A DNA stretch of 64,000 nt, from positions 18,242-82,241 of the forward strand of contig NZ_SNXI01000012.1 in assembly GCF_004362895.1 (NCBI RefSeq), in the 5' to 3' direction. The notes beneath the pieces are model-generated. The model was not told the DNA's origin and ran no database searches. It was given only the letters and a program-made list of their open reading frames with translations. This document shows, in pieces, positions 1 to 8,172 of this stretch; positions within the stretch are counted from its first letter, which is position 1; each line of letters opens with the position of its first letter. This DNA comes from Idiomarina aquatica. Its GTDB lineage: Bacteria > Pseudomonadota > Gammaproteobacteria > Enterobacterales > Alteromonadaceae. The translations under genes and the position numbers were made by a program.

Positions 1-1
1 G

Positions 2-679
2 TATTTACCCCATTGCCAGCATCTGGTTGCGTCACTGCGCGAAGCTAATCAGCTCATTCAGCAACGTAATGAACAACCACAGGGTCTGATTCGGGTAACC
101 GCACCGGTGTACTATGGCGAGCAAATTATCGCGCCGTTACTTAATCAATTTTTACAACGCTACGATGACCTGCGCCTGGATCTTAATTTAACTAACGACA
201 CCTTAGATTTGATCGAGGGCAGTTATGATTTAGCAATACGACTGGGGCATTTGGGTAACCCACGTTTGCGTGCGCGTAGACTGGGCAGCCGGCGCCATTA
301 TATCGTTGGTTCGCCACACTATTTTAGACGCTATGGCCAGCCGCAAACTATCGACGATTTAGCACAACACCGCTGCTTTACCGGAACTGTGCGGCAGTGG
401 CGCTTTCAACAACAGGGCAAAACTCAGTCGCTGGTACCGGAAAGTTTTATTCATTGTAATAATGGCCTGGCATTACGAGATGCCGCAATCAGAGGCCTGG
501 GGCTGGCGATGTTACCGGATTACTATGTTAGCGAAGCGCTTGCCAAGGGCGAGCTTGAAGAAGTGCTGGCAGCTTATCGACAGGACGATGACGGAATTTG
601 GGCGCTATATCCGGAAAGCCGGCAGCAAATACCAAAGGTCAGGGTATTGTTAGATTTTTTAATTGAAAAACTGGGATAA
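2..679 (+). CDS. LysR-family transcriptional regulator, 5' end outside the window
   Basis: This frame is open from the window edge and ends at TAA 677-679, so the N-terminal helix-turn-helix is missing. The visible 225 residues carry the end of the linker helix (LREANQLIQQRNEQP) and the periplasmic-binding-protein-like effector domain, starting GLIRVTAPV. The 'YDLAIRLGHL' stretch and the late 'GLGLAMLPDYY' segment are typical of LysR regulators of the CrgA/YafC/DmlR type. It would be a cytoplasmic DNA-binding regulator, but its target and ligand cannot be read from this fragment. The next genes, two tRNAs, are on the other strand and are unlikely targets. The family call is firm; the subfamily is an inference. 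Confidence 0.9.
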   Translation, partial: YLPHCQHLVASLREANQLIQQRNEQPQGLIRVTAPVYYGEQIIAPLLNQFLQRYDDLRLDLNLTNDTLDLIEGSYDLAIRLGHLGNPRLRARRLGSRRHYIVGSPHYFRRYGQPQTIDDLAQHRCFTGTVRQWRFQQQGKTQSLVPESFIHCNNGLALRDAAIRGLGLAMLPDYYVSEALAKGELEEVLAAYRQDDDGIWALYPESRQQIPKVRVLLDFLIEKLG

Positions 680-688
680 AAAAAGAAA

Positions 689-764
689 TGGTGGTTGCTA
701 CTGGGCTCGAACCAGTGACCCTCGCCTTGTAAGGGCGATGCTCTCCCAACTGAGCTAAGCAACC
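689..764 (-). tRNA. tRNA-Val (anticodon TAC), copy 2 of the pair
   Basis: This is a complete 76-nt cloverleaf on the minus strand. The acceptor is GGTTGCT/AGCAACC with encoded CCA, the D arm is GCTC/GAGC, the anticodon loop is CTTACAA (anticodon TAC, reading GTA) and the T loop is TTCGAGC. It is identical to the copy at 799-874 and is separated from it by 34 nt, so both probably come from one transcript. Confidence 0.96.
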
Positions 765-798
765 ACTCAAAGGTTACAACGAAGGGGATAGAAGAGAG

Positions 799-874
799 TG
801 GTGGTTGCTACTGGGCTCGAACCAGTGACCCTCGCCTTGTAAGGGCGATGCTCTCCCAACTGAGCTAAGCAACC
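799..874 (-). tRNA. tRNA-Val (anticodon TAC), copy 1 of the pair
   Basis: This is a 76-nt tRNA gene with encoded CCA and anticodon loop CTTACAA (TAC). It is identical to the downstream copy at 689-764. It is the promoter-proximal gene of a two-gene valine tRNA unit, with a near-consensus promoter about 40 nt upstream. Confidence 0.96.
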
Positions 875-912
875 ATTCTCACTGTGACACTTCTGCGTCG
901 TTGCGAGGTGGC

Positions 913-940
913 ATTATAGGGCGATGAATCAAACTGTCAA
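913..940 (-). promoter_or_regulatory. Sigma-70 promoter of the tRNA-Val pair
   Basis: Read on the minus strand there is a perfect -35 TTGACA (940-935), a 16-nt spacer and a perfect -10 TATAAT (918-913). A GC-rich discriminator (GCCACC) follows, as expected for a growth-rate-controlled stable-RNA promoter. It points at the tRNA-Val genes and away from gltX. Confidence 0.85.
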
Positions 941-1113
941 ACAAAAAATTGAAAGTTTTGTTTAACTGCTGAGAAAATAACCGCTTTTGCTAATTTCTGT
1001 ACGTTGTTGCGGTTGTAGCAGATGCGAAAAGGCGGAGTTCTTGCTACACTTCGCGCCAATAACGGACATCGCGTCCGGCCTATCTGAATGAATTCATTGT
1101 AAAGGAACAAAGC

Positions 1114-2523
1114 ATGAGTGTGGTAACGCGTTTCGCACCCAGTCCTACTGGGTATTTGCATGTTGGTGGTGCTCGGACTGCCCTGTATTCGTGGTTAGTG
1201 GCTAAAGCGCAGGGCGGCGAATTTGTGCTGCGTATTGAAGACACCGACCGTGAACGCTCAACCCAGCCTGCAATCGACGCCATCTTAGAAGGCATGCAGT
1301 GGTTAGGTTTAAACTGGGATAAAGGACCGTTTTACCAAACCCAGCGCTTTGACCGCTACCAACAGCTTATCGACAAATTGCTGGACGAAGACAAAGCGTA
1401 TAAATGCTATTGCTCTGCTGAGCGCTTAGAAAAAATGCGTGAAGAGCAAATGGCAGCCGGGCAAAAGCCGCGCTACGACGGCCATTGCCGCGACAATCCC
1501 AATGTGGGCGGCGACAAATACGTGATTCGTTTCCGTAATCCACAAGAGGGTAGTGTGGTATTTGATGATCACATCCGCGGGCGTATCGAATTTTCTAACC
1601 AGGAATTGGATGATTTGATTATTGCCCGGACTGACGGCACGCCGACCTACAACTTCTGCGTGGTTGTTGATGACTGGGATATGGAAATCACCCACGTTGT
1701 GCGCGGTGAAGACCATATCAATAATACCCCGCGTCAAATCAATATATTAAAAGCGTTGGGTGCCCCGGTACCGCAATATGCACACGTGTCGATGATTCTG
1801 GGGGACGACGGCAAGAAATTGTCAAAACGTCATGGTGCTGTCAGTGTCATGCAATATCGCGATGATGGCTATGTGCCGGAAGCGGTTATTAACTACTTAG
1901 CCCGTCTGGGTTGGTCGCACGGTGATCAGGAAATCTTTAGTGTTGATGAACTGGTTAAGTACTTTAAGCTGGATGACGTTAACAAAGCGGCATCAGCATT
2001 TAATACCGAAAAGTTAAACTGGCTGAACCAGCACTACATGAAAACACTGCCTGCAGCGCAGGTAGCACCGCAATTGCAATGGCAGTTTGATCAGCTGGAT
2101 GTGGATACCAGCACGGGACCGGCGTTAGAAAAAATCGTTGAGTTACAGGCAGACCGCGTAAAAACTCTGAAAGAAATGGCAGATATCAGCCGTTATTTCT
2201 TTGCACCAGTGACTGAATTTGAAGAAAAAGCCGCGAAAAAACATTTACGCCCGGTAGCTAAAGAGCCACTGCAGAAGGCTAAAGAGTTGTTGAGTGCAGT
2301 CACTGACTGGAACGCCGAGAATATTCAGGCAGCGATTAATCAAACAGCTGACGTGCTGGAAGTAGGAATGGGCAAAGTAGGTATGCCATTGCGAGTAGCT
2401 GCAACCGGCGGAGGTAACTCTCCTTCGTTAGACGTGACACTGGAATTAATACCCCAACAGAGTGTCTTGCAGCGTATCGACCTTGCTTTAGAATTTATCG
2501 CTGAACGAGAAGCGAATAGCTAG
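1114..2523 (+). CDS. gltX: Glutamyl-tRNA synthetase
   Basis: This cytoplasmic class I synthetase charges tRNA-Glu using ATP and glutamate. At 469 residues it has the usual bacterial length. The HIGH signature is seen as HVGG (residues 16-19) and the KMSKS loop as KLSKR (235-239). Zinc-site cysteines C98, C100 and C125 are present; position 127, a histidine in E. coli GltX as I recall it, is aspartate here. The ATG is preceded by AAAGGAA. A divergent tRNA-Val promoter lies upstream, and the carbonic anhydrase gene follows 23 nt downstream. Three tRNA-Glu genes, its substrates, lie about 1 kb downstream. The identification is secure. Confidence 0.98.
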   Translation: MSVVTRFAPSPTGYLHVGGARTALYSWLVAKAQGGEFVLRIEDTDRERSTQPAIDAILEGMQWLGLNWDKGPFYQTQRFDRYQQLIDKLLDEDKAYKCYCSAERLEKMREEQMAAGQKPRYDGHCRDNPNVGGDKYVIRFRNPQEGSVVFDDHIRGRIEFSNQELDDLIIARTDGTPTYNFCVVVDDWDMEITHVVRGEDHINNTPRQINILKALGAPVPQYAHVSMILGDDGKKLSKRHGAVSVMQYRDDGYVPEAVINYLARLGWSHGDQEIFSVDELVKYFKLDDVNKAASAFNTEKLNWLNQHYMKTLPAAQVAPQLQWQFDQLDVDTSTGPALEKIVELQADRVKTLKEMADISRYFFAPVTEFEEKAAKKHLRPVAKEPLQKAKELLSAVTDWNAENIQAAINQTADVLEVGMGKVGMPLRVAATGGGNSPSLDVTLELIPQQSVLQRIDLALEFIAEREANS

Positions 2524-2546
2524 GTCACTGGCTTAACCGAGGTCTT

Positions 2547-3200
2547 ATGCCAACAATTAAACATTTGATCGACAATAACCGGGAATGGGCGCGCCAGCAA
2601 ACTGAGCGCGACCCGGAGTTTTTTCATCGGTTGGTGGGTCAACAGTCGCCGGAATATTTATGGATTGGTTGTTCTGACAGCCGCGTGCCGGCAAATCAGA
2701 TTGTCGGGATGGACCCCGGTGAATTGTTTGTACACCGTAATGTCGCAAACCAGGTTATTCAAACTGACTTTAATTGTTTATCGGTTATCCAATACGCCAT
2801 TGAAGCACTAAAGGTTAAACACGTACTGGTGGTCGGGCATTATGGTTGCGGAGGTGTAAAAGCAGCGGTTGAATCGCAGCCCCACGGTTTGGTCGACCAT
2901 TGGTTGTATCCAATCCGTGACGTTTACCGTGAACACGCGACAGAGCTGGAGCAGCTCGACGAGCCTACACGTATCGACCGCTTGTGCGAATTAAATGTTA
3001 TCGAGCAGGTCAAAAATCTGGCAAAGACTAATGTGGTCCAGGAAGCCTGGGACCGCGGCGAAGAGTTGCATATTCATGGTTGGGTCTATCGGCTGGACAA
3101 TGGTCTGGTTAACGATATGAACGTGTCGGTTTCCAGCCGGGAAGGACTGGAGCAGGTCTATCATGTGTATCACCAGAATCTGCCGAAACGCGCCCGCTGA
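2547..3200 (+). CDS. can: Beta-class carbonic anhydrase
   Basis: This cytoplasmic zinc enzyme interconverts CO2 and bicarbonate, supplying bicarbonate for carboxylations. The zinc ligands of the E. coli Can type are at the expected places: C42 and D44 in CSDSR, then H98 and C101 in GHYGCGG. The Asp-Arg dyad (D44, R46) is intact. Length is 217 residues, normal for the class. It starts 23 nt after gltX and may be co-transcribed with it. I see no signal peptide. The specific symbol 'can' follows the close match to the E. coli type. Confidence 0.95.
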   Translation: MPTIKHLIDNNREWARQQTERDPEFFHRLVGQQSPEYLWIGCSDSRVPANQIVGMDPGELFVHRNVANQVIQTDFNCLSVIQYAIEALKVKHVLVVGHYGCGGVKAAVESQPHGLVDHWLYPIRDVYREHATELEQLDEPTRIDRLCELNVIEQVKNLAKTNVVQEAWDRGEELHIHGWVYRLDNGLVNDMNVSVSSREGLEQVYHVYHQNLPKRAR

Positions 3201-3269
3201 GTCAGTTGAACGTTAATTGTGCAGATTGCGATAAAATTCACCAAACGGATGAAATTTTTCAAAAAACAG

Positions 3270-3299
3270 TTGACACATTAACGCTGCTCGCAATAGAAT
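3270..3299 (+). promoter_or_regulatory. Promoter of the tRNA-Ala/tRNA-Glu operon
   Basis: TTGACA (3270-3275) and TAGAAT (3294-3299) are separated by 18 nt. A GC-rich discriminator GCGCCCC follows, typical of stringently controlled stable-RNA promoters. The first tRNA begins 38 nt downstream. The same -10 hexamer and a similar arrangement occur before tRNA-Ser at 48614. Confidence 0.8.
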
Positions 3300-3337
3300 G
3301 CGCCCCGCTGTCAGGGCAGTTTTACTGCTTCGGTAGA

Positions 3338-3413
<76 letters not shown>

Positions 3414-3444
3414 AAACGTCCAACAGCAATTGTGAATGAACTGC

Positions 3445-3520
3445 GTCCCCTTCGTCTAGAGGCCTAGGACACCGCCCTTTCACGGCGGTAACAGGGGTTC
3501 GAATCCCCTAGGGGACGCCA
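3445..3520 (+). tRNA. tRNA-Glu (anticodon TTC), copy 1
   Basis: This is a 76-nt tRNA with acceptor GTCCCCT/AGGGGAC, discriminator G, encoded CCA and anticodon loop CTTTCAC (TTC). Its anticodon stem is CCGCC/GGCGG. Confidence 0.96.
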
Positions 3521-3551
3521 CTTCAATCACAGCGATGCAACACGATATTGC

Positions 3552-3627
3552 GTCCCCTTCGTCTAGAGGCCTAGGACACTGCCCTTTCACGGCAGTAACA
3601 GGGGTTCGAATCCCCTAGGGGACGCCA
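3552..3627 (+). tRNA. tRNA-Glu (anticodon TTC), copy 2 with compensatory stem change
   Basis: It is the same 76-nt tRNA-Glu as its neighbours except for one base pair in the anticodon stem: CTGCC/GGCAG replaces CCGCC/GGCGG. The paired C-to-T and G-to-A change preserves the stem, so the copy looks functional. Confidence 0.96.
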
Positions 3628-3655
3628 AATCGTAACGCATCAAACCACAGTCCGG

Positions 3656-3731
3656 GTCCCCTTCGTCTAGAGGCCTAGGACACCGCCCTTTCACGGCGGT
3701 AACAGGGGTTCGAATCCCCTAGGGGACGCCA
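3656..3731 (+). tRNA. tRNA-Glu (anticodon TTC), copy 3
   Basis: This is a 76-nt tRNA identical to copy 1, with encoded CCA. It is the last gene of the tRNA-Ala/Glu operon and is followed within 10 nt by a rho-independent terminator. Confidence 0.96.
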
Positions 3732-3739
3732 TACTGCAC

Positions 3740-3764
3740 AAACCGCCACCAAGGCGGTTTTTTT
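3740..3764 (+). terminator. Rho-independent terminator of the tRNA operon
   Basis: The hairpin AACCGCC-acca-GGCGGTT is followed by a T run on the plus strand. It lies directly after the third tRNA-Glu gene. Confidence 0.85.
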
Positions 3765-3777
3765 GTACCCAAAATCC

Positions 3778-3800
3778 GTAGCTCGCGCCTTTGGCGCGAG
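3778..3800 (+). repeat. REP-like element (GTAG plus hairpin), copy 1
   Basis: The tetranucleotide GTAG is followed by the hairpin CTCGCGC-ctttg-GCGCGAG. This is the organisation of REP sequences (conserved tetranucleotide 5' of an imperfect palindrome) recognised by RAYT transposases. A second copy in inverse orientation ends at 4318, so the two bracket the 3804-4278 hairpin cluster like a BIME. No RAYT gene is visible in this window. Confidence 0.7.
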
Positions 3801-3803
3801 GGT

Positions 3804-4025
3804 GGGGATAGCTTAACCAACAAGACGGTATAGCTGCACTTTGGAACGGACGAGCTTTATCAGGCTTTACGTCCTCGTTTTCAAAGGGACGCTGCAAGTA
3901 CATCCCTGTACGCTTGTTTCCGGCCATCCATGGCCTCCAACACCCTTTGAAAACGAGGACGCAAATCCTGACGCTCGCCCATCCCAAAGGGCCGCTATTC
4001 TGTGTCTTGTTGGTTAAGCTACCCC
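3804..4025 (-). repeat. Long-hairpin repeat A (GGA-loop strand is minus)
   Basis: The left arm (3804-3888) pairs with the right arm (3943-4025). The outer ends (AGCTTAACCAACAAGAC) and the innermost 18 nt (GTCCTCGTTTTCAAAGGG) match perfectly; the middle is imperfect. The arms enclose a 54-nt core (3889-3942). On the minus strand the core holds two small hairpins: GGCC-ATGGAT-GGCC (3935-3922) and GTAC-AGGGAT-GTAC (3911-3898). The core is identical to that of repeat C at 63673-63726. Short reading frames across it look like by-products of the palindrome, not genes. I could not assign it to a named repeat family. Confidence 0.85.
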
Positions 4026-4062
4026 AAAAAGTTATCGTATTACGGATTTGTGGTAGCGGATT

Positions 4063-4278
4063 AAATGGCGTTATTAACAGAAATAGCAAAGCAATGGGAT
4101 GGTTAATTGCGTGGTAGGTACCGAGGGGCTGTAGCCAGAAATGTTGGAGGCCATGGATGGCCGGAAACAAGCCACACGGACGTGCTTGGAGCGGTTTCTG
4201 GCTACAGCCCCTCGGTTGCCTGCCAAAAGCAATTAGCCATTCCATTGCTTTCTCTGAGTTTGCAACACAACGTCATTT
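4063..4278 (+). repeat. Long-hairpin repeat B (GGA-loop strand is plus)
   Basis: Arms 4063-4141 and 4195-4278 pair imperfectly; the innermost 21-22 nt (ACCGAGGGGCTGTAGCC and onward) are perfect. The 53-nt core (4142-4194) is the reverse orientation of the A core. Its first 31 nt are identical to A, including GGCC-ATGGAT-GGCC at 4149-4162. The second small hairpin has changed to CAC-ACGGAC-GTG (4173-4184), keeping stem and ANGGA loop. The arms share no evident sequence with those of A, C or D. With A it forms an inverted pair between the tRNA operon and tesA. Confidence 0.8.
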
Positions 4279-4295
4279 AATTCACTGCCACCCCC

Positions 4296-4318
4296 CTCGC
4301 GCCGGAGGCGCGAGCTAC
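4296..4318 (-). repeat. REP-like element, copy 2, overlapping the tesA stop codon
   Basis: On the minus strand this reads GTAG followed by CTCGCGC-ctccg-GCGCGAG. It is the inverse partner of the copy at 3778-3800. The TAG inside GTAG (4317-4315) is the stop codon of tesA, so the element abuts the coding sequence exactly. Confidence 0.7.
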
Positions 4319-4947
4319 TGTGCGCGTTGCAGTAGGTCGACTAGGTGCGGTTCGAGGAAGTCGGCGATTTTGGGTTGTGCTTCGGCGGTGGGGTGGATGC
4401 CGTCATTCTGCACGTAGTCTGTGCTTTCTTCGATTAGGGGTTCCATGAAAAACGGGATCAGTGGAACGTTCTTCTGTTCAGCGACTTCTTTATACAGGCT
4501 GGTGAACTGTTCGGCAAAACGTTGGCCATAGTTGGGTGGTACCATGACTTGGCTTAATGCCACTTTAACGCCCTCAGCCTGGGCTTTATCGATCATTTGT
4601 TCCAAATTGCTGCGTACTGTGCTGAGGTTAAAACCGCGCAGGCCGTCGTTGCCGCCGAGTTCAATGAATAATGCATCAGGGTTATGGCGTTCGAGAACGC
4701 CTTCGAGGCGACGCAAACCGCCGGTGGTGGTTTCACCGCTGATACTGGCGTTGATAATGGCATATTGCGGGTGCGTTTGCTGCCAGCGGCGGTCGAGTTC
4801 GGCTACCCAGGTTTGTTGGCTGGACAGGCCGTAGCCGGCACTTAAGCTATCGCCTAAAACAACAAGTGAAACATTTGCTGAAACCGTACGTATAGACAGT
4901 AACAGAACGACTACAAGACTTAATTTCAAAAGGAAGTTTTTCATCAT
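4315..4947 (-). CDS. tesA: Arylesterase / acyl-CoA thioesterase I (SGNH hydrolase)
   Basis: This is a periplasmic SGNH-fold esterase that hydrolyses acyl-CoA, lysophospholipid and aryl esters. An N-terminal hydrophobic stretch ending near TVSA is a signal peptide. The block I motif GDSLSAGYG carries the nucleophilic serine, GGNDGL is block III, and DGIHPT near the C terminus supplies the Asp-His pair. I chose the ATG at 4947 because upstream in-frame sequence runs into the divergent ybbA start and adds nothing family-like; 4944 is equally possible. The tesA/ybbA head-to-head arrangement, with starts touching, is conserved in E. coli. The stop codon lies inside a REP-like element. Confidence 0.93.
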   Translation of the reverse strand: MMKNFLLKLSLVVVLLLSIRTVSANVSLVVLGDSLSAGYGLSSQQTWVAELDRRWQQTHPQYAIINASISGETTTGGLRRLEGVLERHNPDALFIELGGNDGLRGFNLSTVRSNLEQMIDKAQAEGVKVALSQVMVPPNYGQRFAEQFTSLYKEVAEQKNVPLIPFFMEPLIEESTDYVQNDGIHPTAEAQPKIADFLEPHLVDLLQRAQ

Positions 4948-5628
4948 ATGCTCATTCAAGCCCAACAACTGGAAAAAATCGTCGAGACCTCAGAAGGTCC
5001 ATTGCAAATTCTGCAACCTATTAACGTAGCAATCAATGCGGGTGAGACCGTCGCCATCGTTGGCGCGTCAGGCTCGGGTAAATCCACATTATTGTCGTTA
5101 CTTGCCGGATTGGACCTTGCGACGTCTGGTGAAGTTCTTATAGATAACGAAAAACTTAGCGAATTGGATGAGGAGCAGCGGGCAAAAGTCCGTGCCGATA
5201 AGGTTGGCTTTATCTTTCAACAGTTTTTATTGGTACCCAGTTTAAGCGCCCTGGAGAACGTTATGTTGCCGGCGGAGCTTGCCGGACATAAAGGCGCCGA
5301 AAAGGAAGCGCGTGAACTACTAGCCAAAGTGGGTCTGGAAGATCGCTGGCATCACTATCCCAATCAATTATCCGGCGGTGAACAACAGCGTGTGGCGATT
5401 GCCCGTGCCTTTGTTGGCCAGCCAAAGATTTTATTTGCTGATGAACCGACCGGTAATCTGGACACCCATACCGGTGATAAGGTTGAGCAGTTGTTGTTTG
5501 ACCTGAATAAGGACTACGGCACTACCTTGATCATGGTCACGCACGATAATCAGTTGGCAGAGAAGTGCCAGCGTGTGCTGCGGATGGAAGCTGGTGAGCT
5601 GGCGGAGGCAACGCGCGATGTGGCATAA
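4948..5628 (+). CDS. ybbA: ABC transporter ATP-binding protein YbbA (LolD-like)
   Basis: This 226-residue ATPase of the MacB/LolD class sits on the cytoplasmic face of an export or membrane-extraction system. The Walker A motif GASGSGKST is at residues 39-47. The ABC signature LSGGEQQR, Walker B ILFADEP and the H-loop VTHD are all present. The gene overlaps ybbP by 11 nt, so the two are translationally coupled and should form one complex. It starts at ATG 4948, immediately next to the divergent tesA start. The transported substrate is not established for the family. Confidence 0.93.
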   Translation: MLIQAQQLEKIVETSEGPLQILQPINVAINAGETVAIVGASGSGKSTLLSLLAGLDLATSGEVLIDNEKLSELDEEQRAKVRADKVGFIFQQFLLVPSLSALENVMLPAELAGHKGAEKEARELLAKVGLEDRWHHYPNQLSGGEQQRVAIARAFVGQPKILFADEPTGNLDTHTGDKVEQLLFDLNKDYGTTLIMVTHDNQLAEKCQRVLRMEAGELAEATRDVA

Positions 5629-8125
5629 AATTTCGTTTCGGTTATTAAAGCAGGAGCTGAAACGGGGTGAACTGACCATCATGGCGCTGGCCATCATCCT
5701 ATCGGTAACAGCGGTTTTGTCATTGTCGTTATTCAGCGAACGTCTGCAGTCGGGATTGCTGGAACGCAGTAGTGAGTTCTTAGCGGCCGATCGGGTCTTG
5801 AGTTCACGTCGGGATATTAATCAGGACTGGCTTGAAGAGGCTCAGTCGCGCGATATAAAAACGGCCTGGCGGGTGGTTTTTAACTCCATGGCATTTGCTA
5901 ACGATAAGTTGCAGTTAATTGACGTAAAAGCGGTATCCGATGGCTATCCGTTGCGCGGTGAATTGCGTATTGCTGATACGCCGTTTGTCGAAGGTGAGGT
6001 CGCCAAGGGGTTGCCTGCCGCAGGGGAGGCGTGGGTTGCATCTTCATTATTTCAGGCATTACAAATCGATTTGGGCGACTCGATTGAGGTCGGTAACAGT
6101 GCCTTTAAGGTGACTAAGGTTGTTACTTATGAGCCCGATGTCGGCTTTTCGGTGTTTACTGACAGCCCTAATGTCATTATTCCGTATTCTCAATTAGAGC
6201 AGACGGGGCTAATCCAGCCCGGCAGTCGTGTGCGCTACAACGTTCTCATGGCAGGCTCGCAAGATGCGCTGGCGGACTACGAGCAATGGTTACTGCCGCA
6301 GTTGAATGATGATACACACAGCTGGCGCAGTATCGAGGACGGTGATAGTCCGTTAGCGCGTTCGTTAAACCGTGCCGAGCGCTTTATGATGCTGGCCAGT
6401 CTGTTAGGTGTGGTGCTGGCTGCGACGGCTGTTGCGGTTGCTGCGCAGCGTTATTGTCAGCGTAACTACGACGTCGTGGCTATTTTCAAAACCTTAGGTG
6501 CGAGTCGCCAGCAGATCCGCCGTATTTTTATCCTGCACTTGTTGCTGTTAACGGCATTGAGCGTTGGTATCGGTATGATCCTGGGCTGGTTGATCCAGTC
6601 ATTTGTAATCGACTGGGTAGCGCAACAACTGGATGCGGAGTTACCGGCGGCGACAGTTAAACCGTATTTACTGGCTGCGGCAACGGGGATTATTAGTGCG
6701 GTGATGTTCACTCTTTATCCATTGTTCCGTTTGGTTGCGATCCCGCCGCTGCGGGTACTCCACCGCCAGTTGGTAGGGGCGCAAGCAGTACGTTGGCTGC
6801 AATGGATATTAAGTGGCGGTACCATTTACGGCTTACTGGTGCTTTATTCTCAGCAATGGTGGCTATCGACGGCGTTGTTTGCCGGGGGCGCATTTGCGGC
6901 AGTGTTACTACTTGGTATCGGGCGCTTATTGATCAATGCCAGTCGCAAAGCGGGTATGCAGGCAGGTAGCGCCTGGCGTTTGGCAATGGCAGGATTACAA
7001 CGCCGTGCAGCGGCCAATAGTGTGCAAATGTTGGCATTCTCCACTGCTATTATGTTGTTGCTATTGGTTATCGTACTACGCAACGATTTGCTTGCCGACT
7101 GGCAACGGCAGCTGCCGGACGATGCGCCGAATTATTTTGCGCTCAATATTGCGGAGGAAAAAGTGCCTGACTTACAGGCAATGTTTGAGCGCGAGAATAT
7201 CGAAGCGACAGACCAGTACCCGATTGTGCCGGGGCGTGTAACCTATCACAACGGTGAACGTTTGTTAGCCGAAGTCACCAAAGAAGATCGTGATGACGAA
7301 GAGCGCGAAGAGGGGCGTGAAGGCTTCGGCCGTGAACTCTCGATGACCTGGCGCGATACCGTGCCACCAAACAATGAGATTGTTGAGGGCAGCTGGTGGG
7401 GTGATAACGCAGAACCGCAAGTATCTGTCGAGTTGAATGCGGCGGAGCGATTAGATATTCAGGTTGGCGATGAACTGACTTTTAATATCGGTGGTGAAGA
7501 GTTTACGGTGCCGGTCACCAGTTTGCGTGAGGCCGACTGGAGCACCTTGCAACCGAACTTTTATATGGTGTTTAACACCAATACATTGCAGGACTTTCCG
7601 GCAACATATATCACTAGCTTCCATCTGGACGAAGATCGCAAAGACGAACTTTATGAGCTTTTCCGGCCCTTCCCGGAGGCGTCTTTAATCGATCTCGATG
7701 CCATTATTGATCAAATTCGTGAGGTTATTTCTCAGGTCAGCCTGGCTATCCTATTTGTCCTGGTGTTAGTGATTGTCGCCGGTGCGCTGGTGTTAATTGC
7801 CCAAGTACAGGCCAGCATGGAAGAACGTCAGAAAGAGCTTGTGATTCTGCGTACACTCGGTGCACCGGGTAAGCTTTTAAGTCGCAGTATTACCTATGAG
7901 TTCCTGGTACTTGGGGGAATTAGCGGTTTGATTGCGACCATCGCAATGGATATTTCGTTGCTAATATTGCAGACCCAGGCTTTCAATATGGATGCCACCT
8001 GGCATTGGCGGTTATGGCTTGTCGGGCCGTTAACCGGCGCTATTGTCGTGGGTGTACTGGGTCGTCTGTCGTGCTCGCGGTTAATCCGTCGAAACACCGC
8101 ACAATTAATTCGTAAACTGGCGTAG
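5618..8125 (+). CDS. ybbP: ABC transporter permease YbbP (FtsX-type, large)
   Basis: This 835-residue inner-membrane permease has two FtsX-type domains. There is a first membrane helix near residues 15-40, then a large extracytoplasmic region. Membrane clusters follow around 260-400 and 415-510, then a second extracytoplasmic domain and three helices near the C terminus. The ATG at 5618 overlaps the end of ybbA and gives the family N terminus MWHKISFRL; earlier in-frame codons lie inside ybbA. A charged stretch rich in Asp, Glu and Arg sits in the second external domain. The TAG stop is part of a REP-like element. With YbbA it likely exports or extracts a lipophilic substrate, an inference from family and from tesA linkage. 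Confidence 0.92.
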   Translation: MWHKISFRLLKQELKRGELTIMALAIILSVTAVLSLSLFSERLQSGLLERSSEFLAADRVLSSRRDINQDWLEEAQSRDIKTAWRVVFNSMAFANDKLQLIDVKAVSDGYPLRGELRIADTPFVEGEVAKGLPAAGEAWVASSLFQALQIDLGDSIEVGNSAFKVTKVVTYEPDVGFSVFTDSPNVIIPYSQLEQTGLIQPGSRVRYNVLMAGSQDALADYEQWLLPQLNDDTHSWRSIEDGDSPLARSLNRAERFMMLASLLGVVLAATAVAVAAQRYCQRNYDVVAIFKTLGASRQQIRRIFILHLLLLTALSVGIGMILGWLIQSFVIDWVAQQLDAELPAATVKPYLLAAATGIISAVMFTLYPLFRLVAIPPLRVLHRQLVGAQAVRWLQWILSGGTIYGLLVLYSQQWWLSTALFAGGAFAAVLLLGIGRLLINASRKAGMQAGSAWRLAMAGLQRRAAANSVQMLAFSTAIMLLLLVIVLRNDLLADWQRQLPDDAPNYFALNIAEEKVPDLQAMFERENIEATDQYPIVPGRVTYHNGERLLAEVTKEDRDDEEREEGREGFGRELSMTWRDTVPPNNEIVEGSWWGDNAEPQVSVELNAAERLDIQVGDELTFNIGGEEFTVPVTSLREADWSTLQPNFYMVFNTNTLQDFPATYITSFHLDEDRKDELYELFRPFPEASLIDLDAIIDQIREVISQVSLAILFVLVLVIVAGALVLIAQVQASMEERQKELVILRTLGAPGKLLSRSITYEFLVLGGISGLIATIAMDISLLILQTQAFNMDATWHWRLWLVGPLTGAIVVGVLGRLSCSRLIRRNTAQLIRKLA

Positions 8126-8144
8126 CTCGCGTATTTTGCGCGAG
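8122..8144 (+). repeat. REP-like element, copy 3, supplying the ybbP stop codon
   Basis: GTAG (8122-8125) is followed by CTCGCG-tatttt-GCGCGAG. The TAG of GTAG is the ybbP stop codon. The first ten bases, GTAGCTCGCG, are the same as in copies 1 and 2. There is no T run after the hairpin, so it does not look like an intrinsic terminator. Confidence 0.65.
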
Positions 8145-8172
8145 TCCGTTTGTCGTTAATGAGGAGGTCTCC

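Noticed and set aside
688..875. tRNA-flanked integration site of a genomic island
   Set aside because: The tandem tRNA-Val copies are complete and identical, with no integrase gene or partial tRNA repeat nearby.
3691..4245. A 184-codon minus-strand frame across the repeats
   Set aside because: It covers the third tRNA-Glu and hairpins A and B. The repeated peptide (MAGNKRTGMYLQRP) arises from the palindromic core and recurs at repeat C, so it is a by-product of the repeat.
3778..4318. Integron attC sites or a CRISPR array
   Set aside because: There are no GTTRRRY/RYYYAAC core sites and no integrase. The repeats are inverted hairpins, not regularly spaced direct repeats.
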